This document shows, piece after piece, positions 1-8,700 of a stretch of 64,000 nt of DNA. Below the pieces are notes generated by a model that searched no databases, had not been told where the DNA came from, and saw only the letters and a list, made by a program, of their open reading frames with translations. Position 1 is the stretch's first letter. Each line of letters starts with the position of its first letter. The position numbers and the translations under genes were made by a program. Source of the DNA: Hwangdonia lutea (GTDB lineage: Bacteria > Bacteroidota > Bacteroidia > Flavobacteriales > Flavobacteriaceae); NCBI RefSeq assembly GCF_032814565.1, contig NZ_CP136521.1:1708501-1772500 (forward strand), read 5' to 3'.

Positions 1-1161
1 TGCATCGAAATAGACAACTCCGTACCCGTTTTATATTTCGAATTGGGTAAAAATTACAACAAGCTTAAAAACTTTGGTGCTGCAGAAGATGCGCTTAAAA
101 AAGCCATAAAAATAGAGCCCGATAACGAGTGGTTTTTAGACGAACTCTATGGTTTTTATGCTTCTCAAAACGATTTTGATAAGGCCATAAAAACCGTAAA
201 ACAACTGGTTAAATACCACCCCGATTACAAAGAAGATTTGGCATCGCTTTATGTACAAACAAAAAAGTATAAAGATGCATTAAAGGTGTTAGATGAATTG
301 GATGCGGAGTTTGGAATCTCAGTGGCTAGAGACGTCATGCGAAATCAAATTTACGAGGCAACGGGGCGCAAAAAAGACCAGATTAAAAACTTAGAATCGC
401 GTGTTGAAAACAACCCGGATAAAGAGTCGAATTATTTAGCGCTTATTTTCCGCTACAGCGAAAACAACGACAAAGAAAAAGCTTTTGAAACCGCCAAGGA
501 ACTTCTTAAAATTAATCCGAAATCACAAATTGTCCATTTAGCTTTATACAAGTTTTATTTAGATGATAATGCTACTGAAAAAGCGATTGAATCGATGAAA
601 ATAGTATTAAAAAGCTCTCAAATAAAACCAGAAGCTAAACTTAAAGTATTATCGGATTTTGTGAGTTTTGTTCGTGAAAACCCAGAATATGAAACCGATT
701 TGGTTGAAGTTGCCGCTTTGGTTGGCGATAGCAATAATGGTAAAACCTTGGTAGAATTGGCACAGTATTATTTAAAAAAAGGCGATAAAACAAAAGCCTT
801 AAAATACTACGAAGATGCTTTGGCTTTAGACCATAATAACTTTCAAATTTTGCGCAATGTGTTATTGCTTTATATCGATTTAAAACAGTTTGATTTGGCT
901 TCGGAAAAAAGCAGTAAAGCCCTCGAAAAATATCCGTCACAACCCATATTATATTTAATACATGGCGTCGCATTAAATGGTTTAAATCAATCTGAAAAAG
1001 CGGTAGAAATTTTAGAATCTGGATTGGATTATATTATTGAAGACACCAGAATGGAAACCGATTTTTACAATCAATTAAGTAAAGCTTACAGCGCGTTAAA
1101 CAATACAGCTAAAGCAAAAACGTTTGCTGATAAAGCGAAACAATTAGAAACTTCAAATTAA
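1..1161 (+). CDS. Tetratricopeptide-repeat protein, 5' end outside the window
   Basis: The reading frame is open from base 1, so the N-terminus and any signal peptide lie upstream; the visible part is 386 codons. It is built from degenerate 34-residue TPR units (for example the segments around KALKYYEDALALDHNN and SEKAVEILESGLDY), which form an alpha-helical scaffold for protein-protein contacts. No catalytic motif is visible. The stop codon overlaps the ATG of the following DUF4292 gene (TAATG), and an EnvC-like gene follows, so the three are very likely co-transcribed and concerned with the cell envelope. The exact partner cannot be read from the sequence. Confidence 0.9.
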   Translation, partial: CIEIDNSVPVLYFELGKNYNKLKNFGAAEDALKKAIKIEPDNEWFLDELYGFYASQNDFDKAIKTVKQLVKYHPDYKEDLASLYVQTKKYKDALKVLDELDAEFGISVARDVMRNQIYEATGRKKDQIKNLESRVENNPDKESNYLALIFRYSENNDKEKAFETAKELLKINPKSQIVHLALYKFYLDDNATEKAIESMKIVLKSSQIKPEAKLKVLSDFVSFVRENPEYETDLVEVAALVGDSNNGKTLVELAQYYLKKGDKTKALKYYEDALALDHNNFQILRNVLLLYIDLKQFDLASEKSSKALEKYPSQPILYLIHGVALNGLNQSEKAVEILESGLDYIIEDTRMETDFYNQLSKAYSALNNTAKAKTFADKAKQLETSN

Positions 1162-1925
1162 TGCACAGACCTACTATTATTTTTATGCTGGTAACGTTGC
1201 TAATGGTTAGTTGCAAATCGAGCAAAACAATCCATACGGGCGAAGCGAATTATAACTTATCTACAAGGCAGTTAATAAATGAGAACGCCAAACAAGCAGT
1301 ACGATTTAAAACCCTGCAAGCCAAACTTAAAATAAGTTATTTTCAAGACCAAAAAGAACAAACGCATGTGGTTTCATTTAGAGCTAAAAAGGATGAAGTC
1401 TTATGGATTAGCGCTACTTTTTCGGTGATTAGAGCCAAGGCTACTCCGGAAAAAGTAAGCTTTTACAATAAATTGGATAACACCTATTTTGAAGGCGATT
1501 ACAACTATTTAAGCGATTTGTTGGGAACGGAACTGGACTTTAAAAAAGTACAAAATTTATTGTTTGGCGAAGCGTTATTTAATTTAAAAAGTGATGCTTA
1601 CAAATCGAGTGTAGATAATGGTGTTTACGTGGTGCAACCTAAAAAACAACGTGAGTTATTTGAGATTTTCTTTTTGTTGGACCCGTCGTATTTTAAAGTA
1701 AAATCGCAACAAATCTCGCAACCAAAAACATTTAGGCACTTGCAAATAGATTATTTGGCATACCAAGAAGTGAAAGGGCAAACCCTACCGGAACACACCA
1801 AAATTATTGCTGTTGATGCCAATGCAGAAACCATTATAAAACTGGAATTTAAAAACGTATCGCTAAATGAAGACTTGCGTTTCCCGTTTAAAATACCATC
1901 TGGTTTTAAAGAAATTAAGTTATAA
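1161..1925 (+). CDS. DUF4292 family outer-membrane lipoprotein
   Basis: A 254-aa protein with a lipoprotein signal (hydrophobic stretch ending LLMVSC, Cys at residue 18) followed by a beta-rich domain resembling DUF4292 of Bacteroidota. Proteins of this family have been likened to LolB/LolA-type lipid-binding folds; that comparison is from general knowledge, not shown here. The start ATG overlaps the stop of the upstream TPR gene, and a TTG-start EnvC-like gene begins 3 nt after its stop, so translational coupling within one operon is likely. Probable location is the periplasmic face of the outer membrane. A role in lipoprotein or envelope transport is inference only. Confidence 0.85.
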   Translation: MHRPTIIFMLVTLLMVSCKSSKTIHTGEANYNLSTRQLINENAKQAVRFKTLQAKLKISYFQDQKEQTHVVSFRAKKDEVLWISATFSVIRAKATPEKVSFYNKLDNTYFEGDYNYLSDLLGTELDFKKVQNLLFGEALFNLKSDAYKSSVDNGVYVVQPKKQRELFEIFFLLDPSYFKVKSQQISQPKTFRHLQIDYLAYQEVKGQTLPEHTKIIAVDANAETIIKLEFKNVSLNEDLRFPFKIPSGFKEIKL

Positions 1926-1927
1926 CA

Positions 1928-3154
1928 TTGAACACTAAAAAAACATATAAAGTTTTAACGCTGCTTGTTTTCTGTTTGTGCTTTGCTTTGGGCTTTTCTC
2001 AAAATAACAAACAGAAAGAGTTGGAAACCCGTCGTCAGGAATTACGGCGCGAAATCCAAAAAATCAATGAACTTCGTCTGGAAAACAAATCAAAAGAAAA
2101 GTCGCAATTATCGTTAATTGAAGATTTCAATTATAAAATAAACGTACTAAACAACCTTATTAAAGTAACCAACCAACAGGCCAATTTAATCACTAGGGAA
2201 ATTAGCTCAAATCAAAAGAAAATCACTAAGCTAAGAGACGAATTAAAACAGTTAAAAGAAGACTATGCAGCTATGATTGTAAAGTCATACAAAAGCAAAA
2301 ATCAACAAAGCAGGATAATGTTTTTGCTGTCCTCAAACGATTTTAAACAAGCTTATAAACGACTGCAATACATTAAACAATATAGCGATCACCAAAAGCA
2401 ACAAGGCGAAACCATAAAAGCAAAAACAAAAGAATTACAGGATATTAACACCAATTTATTAAAGCAAAAAGAAGCAAAGCAAAAGTTAATTGCTGAAAAT
2501 AGGGAGACTCAAAAATCATTGGAGGCCGAACGCAAACAACATCAGGTTTTGATGCAATCGATTAAAAAGAACATCAATCTGTATACCACACAAATAAAAA
2601 ACAGAGAACGGGAAGCCCGAAGAATAGATGCCGAGATAGACAAAATTATAAAAGCTGCCATTGCAAAATCGAATAAAAAAGCAGGTAAATCTACAAGCTC
2701 AAAAACCTTTGCCTTAACACCAGCGGGTAAAGCTTTGGCCAAAGATTTTGAATCGAATAAAGGTAAGTTGGGTTGGCCAGTTGAAAAAGGCATTGTAAAA
2801 GTACGTTACGGTACGCAACCCCATCCTATAAACCGATCGTTAACCATTAAAAGCAACGGGGTTAGAATTGCCACCGAAAAAAATGCTAAGGTTAGGGCTG
2901 TTTTTAGTGGCGAGGTAATTGGTGTTGTTGCCATGAAAAACATAAATCCGCTGGTTATGATTCGCCACGGAAATTACATTACAACCTACAAAAACCTATC
3001 TAAAGTTTATGTAAAAGAAGGCGATAAAGTGACAACCAAACAGGAAATAGGTGAGGTTTTCACCAATAAAAGAACCGGAGAAACCATTTTAAGCTTTAGC
3101 ATCTCGAAAGAAAGCAGCACACAAAATCCGGCCTCTTGGATTTATAAAATGTAA
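1928..3154 (+). CDS. EnvC-like murein hydrolase activator with degenerate M23 domain
   Basis: A 408-aa protein with a signal peptide (ending near ALGFSQ), a long coiled coil (about residues 25-240, rich in K, E, Q and R) and a C-terminal LytM/M23-like domain (about 280-408). The usual zinc ligands are replaced: the HxxxD position reads NGVRIA and the final HxH region reads LSFSI, although the HGNY-TTY strand is kept. This matches EnvC-type proteins, which do not cut peptidoglycan but activate amidases during cell separation. The best start is TTG at 1928, three bases after the preceding stop; no ATG fits the signal peptide. It is the last gene of the TPR-DUF4292 operon. Confidence 0.88.
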   Translation: MNTKKTYKVLTLLVFCLCFALGFSQNNKQKELETRRQELRREIQKINELRLENKSKEKSQLSLIEDFNYKINVLNNLIKVTNQQANLITREISSNQKKITKLRDELKQLKEDYAAMIVKSYKSKNQQSRIMFLLSSNDFKQAYKRLQYIKQYSDHQKQQGETIKAKTKELQDINTNLLKQKEAKQKLIAENRETQKSLEAERKQHQVLMQSIKKNINLYTTQIKNREREARRIDAEIDKIIKAAIAKSNKKAGKSTSSKTFALTPAGKALAKDFESNKGKLGWPVEKGIVKVRYGTQPHPINRSLTIKSNGVRIATEKNAKVRAVFSGEVIGVVAMKNINPLVMIRHGNYITTYKNLSKVYVKEGDKVTTKQEIGEVFTNKRTGETILSFSISKESSTQNPASWIYKM

Positions 3155-3218
3155 CGTATTTTAAATCATGCTGCTCGAATAGCTCTCGGTATTTCTTTAA
3201 CAACTCATAAAAATAAAG

Positions 3219-3437
3219 TCACACCCGTACAAAAATATAGCCTTTTCTTGTTTTTCTGTAGTGGTTTCCATTCCAAAAATAGTAGCGTTTGCCTTTAATT
3301 TTTACAATCTTGTAATGCTTAGGCGCTTTTTTAATAACAGTAACTTTTGCAGGCCTGGACTCTACATAGGTTGCACAAGATGTTGCGCTAAGCATAAATA
3401 ACACGGAAAATAAAATAACTGAAGTTCTCATAGCCAT
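3219..3437 (-). CDS. Small basic lipoprotein, function unknown
   Basis: A 72-aa protein with a clear lipoprotein signal (SATSC; Cys around residue 21) followed by about 50 residues rich in Lys, Tyr and Arg (KGKRYYFWNGNHYRK). This composition is seen in small Bacteroidota envelope proteins of the YXWXGXXY type, but I cannot assign a family with certainty. Two ATGs are possible (3437 and 3431); both keep the signal peptide. It stands alone between convergent and divergent neighbours. Confidence 0.6.
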   Translation of the reverse strand: MAMRTSVILFSVLFMLSATSCATYVESRPAKVTVIKKAPKHYKIVKIKGKRYYFWNGNHYRKTRKGYIFVRV

Positions 3438-3650
3438 TTAGATTTTGGGTTTATAATATTAATAGGACTTGATAAAAGTTGAAAAGTTTAATGGGAAGGT
3501 TTTTACAAAACCAAATCAATCAACAAAGAACAATCTCAAGTGAACGGTCAAATGGCTACTCGAATAATACATTTTGATTAAAAGATATTGTGAAAGAATG
3601 GCTGTTATTATTCAATTATTCGTAATTTTAGACGACAAAAATTATTGATA

Positions 3651-4352
3651 ATGATAAATAAAAAAGTGGCTAATGTTCAAGAAGCACTCCAAGGCATAAA
3701 AGACAATATGACTTGTATGTTTGGTGGTTTTGGACTTAGCGGAATACCTGAAAATGCCATAGCGGAAATAGTAAAAATGGGGACAAAAGGATTGACCTGT
3801 ATTTCCAATAATGCTGGGGTTGACGATTTTGGATTGGGCTTATTATTGCAAAAGCGTCAAATAAAAAAAATGATTTCCTCTTATGTGGGGGAAAACGATG
3901 AGTTTGAACGACAAATGCTTTCTGGCGAATTGGATGTAGAATTAATTCCACAGGGAACATTGGCAGAACGCTGTCGGGCTGCACAAGCGGGGGTTCCAGC
4001 AATTTATACACCGGCAGGTTACGGAACAGAAGTTGCCGAGGGCAAAGAAACCAGAGCGTTTAACGGAAAAATGTATGTTTTAGAACATGCTTTTGATGCC
4101 GATTTTGCCTTTATAAAAGCTTGGAAAGGCGATGCGGCAGGCAATTTGATATTTAAAGGTACTGCTAGAAATTTCAATCCTAATATGTGTGGCGCAGCAA
4201 AAATAACCGTTGCTGAGGTTGAAGAATTAGTGCCATTGGGAACCTTGGACCCTAATCAAATTCACATTCCTGGAATTTTTGTTCAACGCATTTTTCAAGG
4301 TGAAAAATATGAGAAACGCATTGAACAACGTACGGTACGACAAAGAGATTAA
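3651..4352 (+). CDS. scoA: 3-oxoacid CoA-transferase subunit A
   Basis: A 234-aa alpha subunit of the SCOT/AtoDA class of CoA-transferases, which moves CoA between succinyl-CoA and 3-oxoacids such as acetoacetate. Diagnostic stretches are [16 protein letters not shown] near the N-terminus (the glycine-rich CoA-binding loop) and [20 protein letters not shown] in the centre. ATG at 3651 is preferred over an in-frame TTG at 3645. The beta subunit follows after a 98-bp gap that holds a palindromic repeat pair. The pair probably serves ketone-body, branched-chain or aromatic catabolism in the cytoplasm. Confidence 0.95.
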   Translation: MINKKVANVQEALQGIKDNMTCMFGGFGLSGIPENAIAEIVKMGTKGLTCISNNAGVDDFGLGLLLQKRQIKKMISSYVGENDEFERQMLSGELDVELIPQGTLAERCRAAQAGVPAIYTPAGYGTEVAEGKETRAFNGKMYVLEHAFDADFAFIKAWKGDAAGNLIFKGTARNFNPNMCGAAKITVAEVEELVPLGTLDPNQIHIPGIFVQRIFQGEKYEKRIEQRTVRQRD

Positions 4353-4355
4353 ATA

Positions 4356-4437
4356 TTGTCGTTCCTGAAAAACCAGGAATCTACTTTACAAAATTTATGT
4401 TTAAATTAAAAGATTCCCGCCTATAAGGGAATGACAA
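4356..4437. repeat. Inverted pair of stem-loop repeats between scoA and scoB
   Basis: Two short hairpins lie head to head: a left unit (GTCGTTCCTG...CAGGAATCT) and a right unit (AGATTCCCGCC...GGGAATGACAA) that is close to its reverse complement, with about 30 bp between. The right unit belongs to the dispersed GATTCC-...-GGAATGACA family seen also near 14.5 kb and 61.5 kb. It lies inside an apparent operon and could attenuate or stabilise the downstream transcript; that role is inference. Confidence 0.7.
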
Positions 4438-4450
4438 AATAAAATAATAG

Positions 4451-5110
4451 ATGTTAGATAAAACAGGTATTGCAAAACGAATAGCCAAAGAAGTGAAAGA
4501 CGGCTATTATGTTAACTTAGGAATCGGGATTCCTACTTTGGTGGCCAATTATGTAAGAAACGATATTGAGGTTGAGTTTCAAAGTGAAAATGGGGTATTG
4601 GGCATGGGGCCATTTCCTTTTGAAGGCGAAGAAGATGCCGATGTAATTAACGCGGGCAAACAAACCATTACCACCTTACCGGGAGCTAGTTTTTTCGATT
4701 CTGCTCTAAGCTTTTCTATGATACGGGGGCAACACGTAGATTTGACCATTTTGGGCGCTATGGAAGTAGCAGAAAACGGTGATATTGCCAATTGGAAAAT
4801 TCCGGGACGTATGGTAAAAGGCATGGGAGGTGCTATGGATTTGGTGGCAAGTGCAGAAAATATAATTGTAGCCATGATGCACACGAATAAAAAAGGAGCC
4901 TCCAAACTATTAAAAACATGTTCGCTGCCCTTAACCGGCGTTGGTTGTGTAAAAAAGATAGTCACTAATATGGCCGTTTTGGAAGTTACCGACAAAGGCT
5001 TTAAACTTTTAGAACGTGCACCGGGTGTTACAGTTGAAGCGATTAAAAACGCCACCGAAGGCACTTTAATTGTTGAAGGCGAAATTCCTGAAATGATTTT
5101 AGATGATTAA
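4451..5110 (+). CDS. scoB: 3-oxoacid CoA-transferase subunit B
   Basis: A 219-aa beta subunit. The catalytic glutamate sits in the conserved SENGVLGMGPFP segment (Glu46), which forms the enzyme-CoA thioester in this family. The N-terminal VNLGIGIPTLVANYV and the central MVKGMGGAMDLV segments are typical of the AtoA/ScoB family. Length agrees with the family (about 215-220 aa). It works as a heterodimer or heterotetramer with the upstream subunit. No terminator directly follows; the next unit begins about 170 bp downstream. Confidence 0.95.
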   Translation: MLDKTGIAKRIAKEVKDGYYVNLGIGIPTLVANYVRNDIEVEFQSENGVLGMGPFPFEGEEDADVINAGKQTITTLPGASFFDSALSFSMIRGQHVDLTILGAMEVAENGDIANWKIPGRMVKGMGGAMDLVASAENIIVAMMHTNKKGASKLLKTCSLPLTGVGCVKKIVTNMAVLEVTDKGFKLLERAPGVTVEAIKNATEGTLIVEGEIPEMILDD

Positions 5111-5276
5111 AACTATCGACAAAATACAGTAAATGTTAAAATAAATTGCATTTCGTCGAATTAATGTGTTTTTAATCTGATAAATTAAAAAAATGTTACA
5201 TATTTACATCACTGAATTTACCAAATCAATTTAAATAGATTTCCCCAAATCTACCATAAACTTAACCTAAATAATT

Positions 5277-5399
5277 ATGGAATCAAATCTACCTGAACAA
5301 CCCACTTTTAGAGATAGTAAACTAAAAGAAGCGCTCCAAGAAAATGTGCGATTTTTAAAAAGTTTACTTTATCTAACAAAAAAAATATTTATGCTTTAG
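5277..5399 (+). CDS. Possible 40-aa peptide ending in a terminator hairpin
   Basis: An ATG-started frame of 40 codons (begins MESNLPEQPTFRDSKLKEA, ends KKIFML) stands alone between scoB and the M14 peptidase. It is charged, predicted helical, and has no signal peptide. The last codons and the TAG fall within a strong intrinsic terminator hairpin, so the transcript would end right at the stop. That arrangement fits a short mRNA, or a small RNA in which the frame is incidental. I do not recognise a family. Confidence 0.35.
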   Translation: MESNLPEQPTFRDSKLKEALQENVRFLKSLLYLTKKIFML

Positions 5400-5417
5400 C
5401 ATAAATATTTTTTTTTT
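5383..5417 (+). terminator. Strong intrinsic terminator of the small 5.3-kb unit
   Basis: A perfect 12-bp stem (AAATATTTATGC / GCATAAATATTT) with a 4-nt loop is followed by seven more T. It lies some 270 bp after scoB, too far to be its natural end, so a separate short transcript starting between 5110 and 5277 is likely. Confidence 0.85.
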
Positions 5418-5786
5418 GCTCAAGCTTTAATAATCTTTCTTCAACTATCCGTTTCTTAACTTCCTTTAAATGTGAGATAGTTATTTTTATCACCTAAATT
5501 GTTACAATTGTATAATAAAAAGTGGCAATAAATATTCAAGAATAGCCATTATTGTTTTTAAAACACAAGCAATTAGGCCTGCTTTACAATTCAAGAACTT
5601 AATATCGCAAACAATATAATGCCTTTAAAATGGCTTGCAATTTTCCAAGGTAAGCTGTTTCTTCAAAAGCGTTACGGGTAATCCGTAAATATTTATTCCA
5701 AAAGAAGATTGTCTATAATAACAGCCTATTTTTTTAAAAAAAACATTTATTTTTCAATGCAATTCTTAATCAAATAACCATACCAA
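5418..5786. other. Intergenic region upstream of the M14 peptidase
   Basis: About 370 bp of AT-rich DNA with no reading frame or hairpin that I could support. It must hold the promoter and leader of the peptidase gene, but no convincing TTG-N19-TAnnTTTG pair was found. Confidence 0.5.
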
Positions 5787-8700
5787 ATGAAAAAATTATT
5801 ACTATCGCTTTTAATCTTATTTAATGTTACGTTTGTTTTTTCACAAAGTAACCATGCCCAAAATGCAGAAAAATACTTGTCAACCAAAGGGGAGCTAACA
5901 TTTACCTTTAAAGTTAGCAGTCAAAATGAAATCGATAATTTCACTAAAGATTTCTCAATTGTACATTACGACCCGAAAAGCAAAACAGTTAAAGCTTGGG
6001 CCAACGAAAACCAATTTAGAGTCTTTCAAGCTAAAAATATTCCTTTCGAAGTTCCTAAAAGCGAAAATGAAGTGGATGCCAACTTAATTTACGACAACGC
6101 ATCAAAATTTTCAAAAAACATTTCAGCAAAAGGACTTGCCAACACACTTTCTTTTCCTGTGGCTAATTATCCAACCTATGCAGAGTATGCCCAACAAATG
6201 CAAGACTTTGAAAACGACTATCCTAATTTGGTCGATAAATTCAGTATCGGTACAACCACTCAAGGCGATAAAGAGCTGTTGTTTGTGAAAATATCGGATA
6301 ACGTTTCAACCGATGAGCAAGAACCGAAACTCTTGTTTACCTCGTCAATGCATGGCGACGAGATTGCAGGTTACCCGATGATGCTAAGTTTAATAGACTA
6401 TATTTTAACGGTATACTCAAACCCGGGGCATGCCGACCATGCTCGGGTAAAAAACTTAGTTGAAAACGCTGAAATTTGGATCAATCCCAACGCAAATCCA
6501 GATGGCACTTACCATAATAGTGCAAACAATACCTCGGTAGTTAATGCCAGAAGGGGTAACGCCAACAACGTGGATTTAAACAGAAACTATCCGGATAACG
6601 TACAAGGCGCACATACCGATGGCAATGCCTACCAAACAGAAACATTGGCGTTTATGGCGTTGGCCGATGCTAATCATTTTGTGATTTCAGCGAATTTTCA
6701 TGGGGGGACCGAATTGGTCAATTACCCGTTCGATAACGCTTATTCGAGCCAATATACACACCCAGACGGGGATTGGTTTGAATTTACCGGTGTTGAATAT
6801 GCTACTCATGCTCAAAACGATAGTGATGCTCTGGGTGATACTACCTACATGACTGTTGATGAAGATAGCAATGTTTACCCAAGCCCGGGTGTAACTCATG
6901 GTGCGGAATGGTACCGCGTTTATGGTGGCCGACAAGATTATATGAATTTCTACCACCAATGTAAAGAAATTACAGTTGAATTATCCGACACTAAAATTTT
7001 GCCAGAAAGCCAATTGGTAAACTATTGGCTGTACAATCGCGATGCGTTGTTGGATTATTTAACCCAGGGTACTTATGGTTTTAGAGGCACTGTTAAAGAT
7101 GCCAATACAAACAATCCCATTGAAGCGACGGTGACTATTGTTGGTCATGATGCATACGGGTCGTATACGGTAACCGACATCTCTCATGGTGATTACTACC
7201 GTCCTATAAAAGGAGGTACATACGATATTCTCTTTGAAGCACCTTGTTACCAACCAGTTACTTTAACTGGGCAATCCATTTCAGATTATCAAACCGTAAC
7301 ACTTGCTGAAGTACTGCTAACCCCAATTGGAGCAACAGCTCCCACGGGTTTAAATGCTTTTAATCTTGGGGCAACAACGGCATCGTTAAGTTGGGATGCT
7401 ACTTCTGGTGCAACCTACGATTTGCGTTATAGGGAAGTTGGAGCTACAGCCTGGACAGATGTTAATGGCTTAACAAGCAACTCAACCAATTTAACGGGCT
7501 TAACCGCTTTAACACAATACGAAGCCCAAGTGAGGAGTAATTGTAATGGAGGCAATAGTTCGCCTTATAGTACCACTGTTAATTTTACAACCACAAATGT
7601 CCAGTTGAATTATTGTGATTCTGCGAGTACAAATGTGAACGATGAATATATTAGTAGAGTACAATTAAACACTATTAACAATAACTCTGGAGCACAATTT
7701 TATACTGATTTTACAAGTGTTTCAACAACGTTAACGAAAGACACACAATTCACCATTACAGTTACACCAACTTGGACAGGTACAGTTTATAATGAAGGCT
7801 ATTCCGTTTGGATTGATTATAATATCGATGGAGATTTTGATGATGCAGGCGAACAGGTTTGGTCGCAATCGAGAACCAAAACAACACCGGTTAGCGGAAA
7901 CTTTACCGTACCATCCAGTGCGATTGAAGGTTCAACAAGAATGCGGGTAGCTATGAAATATAATGCAATCCCAACCTCATGTGAAACTTTTCAATATGGC
8001 GAAGTAGAAGATTATACTGTAGTTATACAAGGGTTGGTTGACACCACGGCACCGGTAATCACCTTAATCGGTGCATCGACTATTGATTTGAACGTTGGTG
8101 ATGTTTACACCGAACAGGGCGCCACGGCGAGCGACAATAAAGACGGCGACATTACGGCAAGCATCATTATAGGTGGCGATGTGGTTGATACCAACACTGC
8201 AGGCACTTATGTAGTTACTTATAACGTAAGCGATACTGCAGGAAATGCGGCAACCGAAGTTACACGAACGGTAAACGTAATCCCCGACACAACCGCACCG
8301 GTAATCACCTTAAATGGAGCTTCAAGCATCGATTTGAATGTGGGCGATGTTTACATCGAACAGGGCGCCACGGCCAACGACAATAAAGACGGTGATATTA
8401 CGGCCAACATCATTATAGGTGGTGATGTGGTCGATACCAACACAGTGGGCACCTACGTTGTGACTTATAACGTAAGTGATACTGCAGGCAATGCAGCGAC
8501 CCAGATTACGCGAACGGTAAATGTAGTTCCAGATACCAAGGCACCAGTCATCACTTTAAACGGTGCATCGACCATCGATTTGAACGTTGGTGATGTTTAC
8601 ACCGAACAAGGAGCCACGGCTAGCGACAATAAAGATGGCGATATTACGGCCAACATTATTATAGGTGGCGATGTGGTTGATACCAACACCGCAGGCACTT

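Noticed and set aside
4579-5064. 161-codon - strand frame opposite scoB
   Set aside because: Full overlap with a well-supported CoA-transferase gene; it is an antisense shadow.
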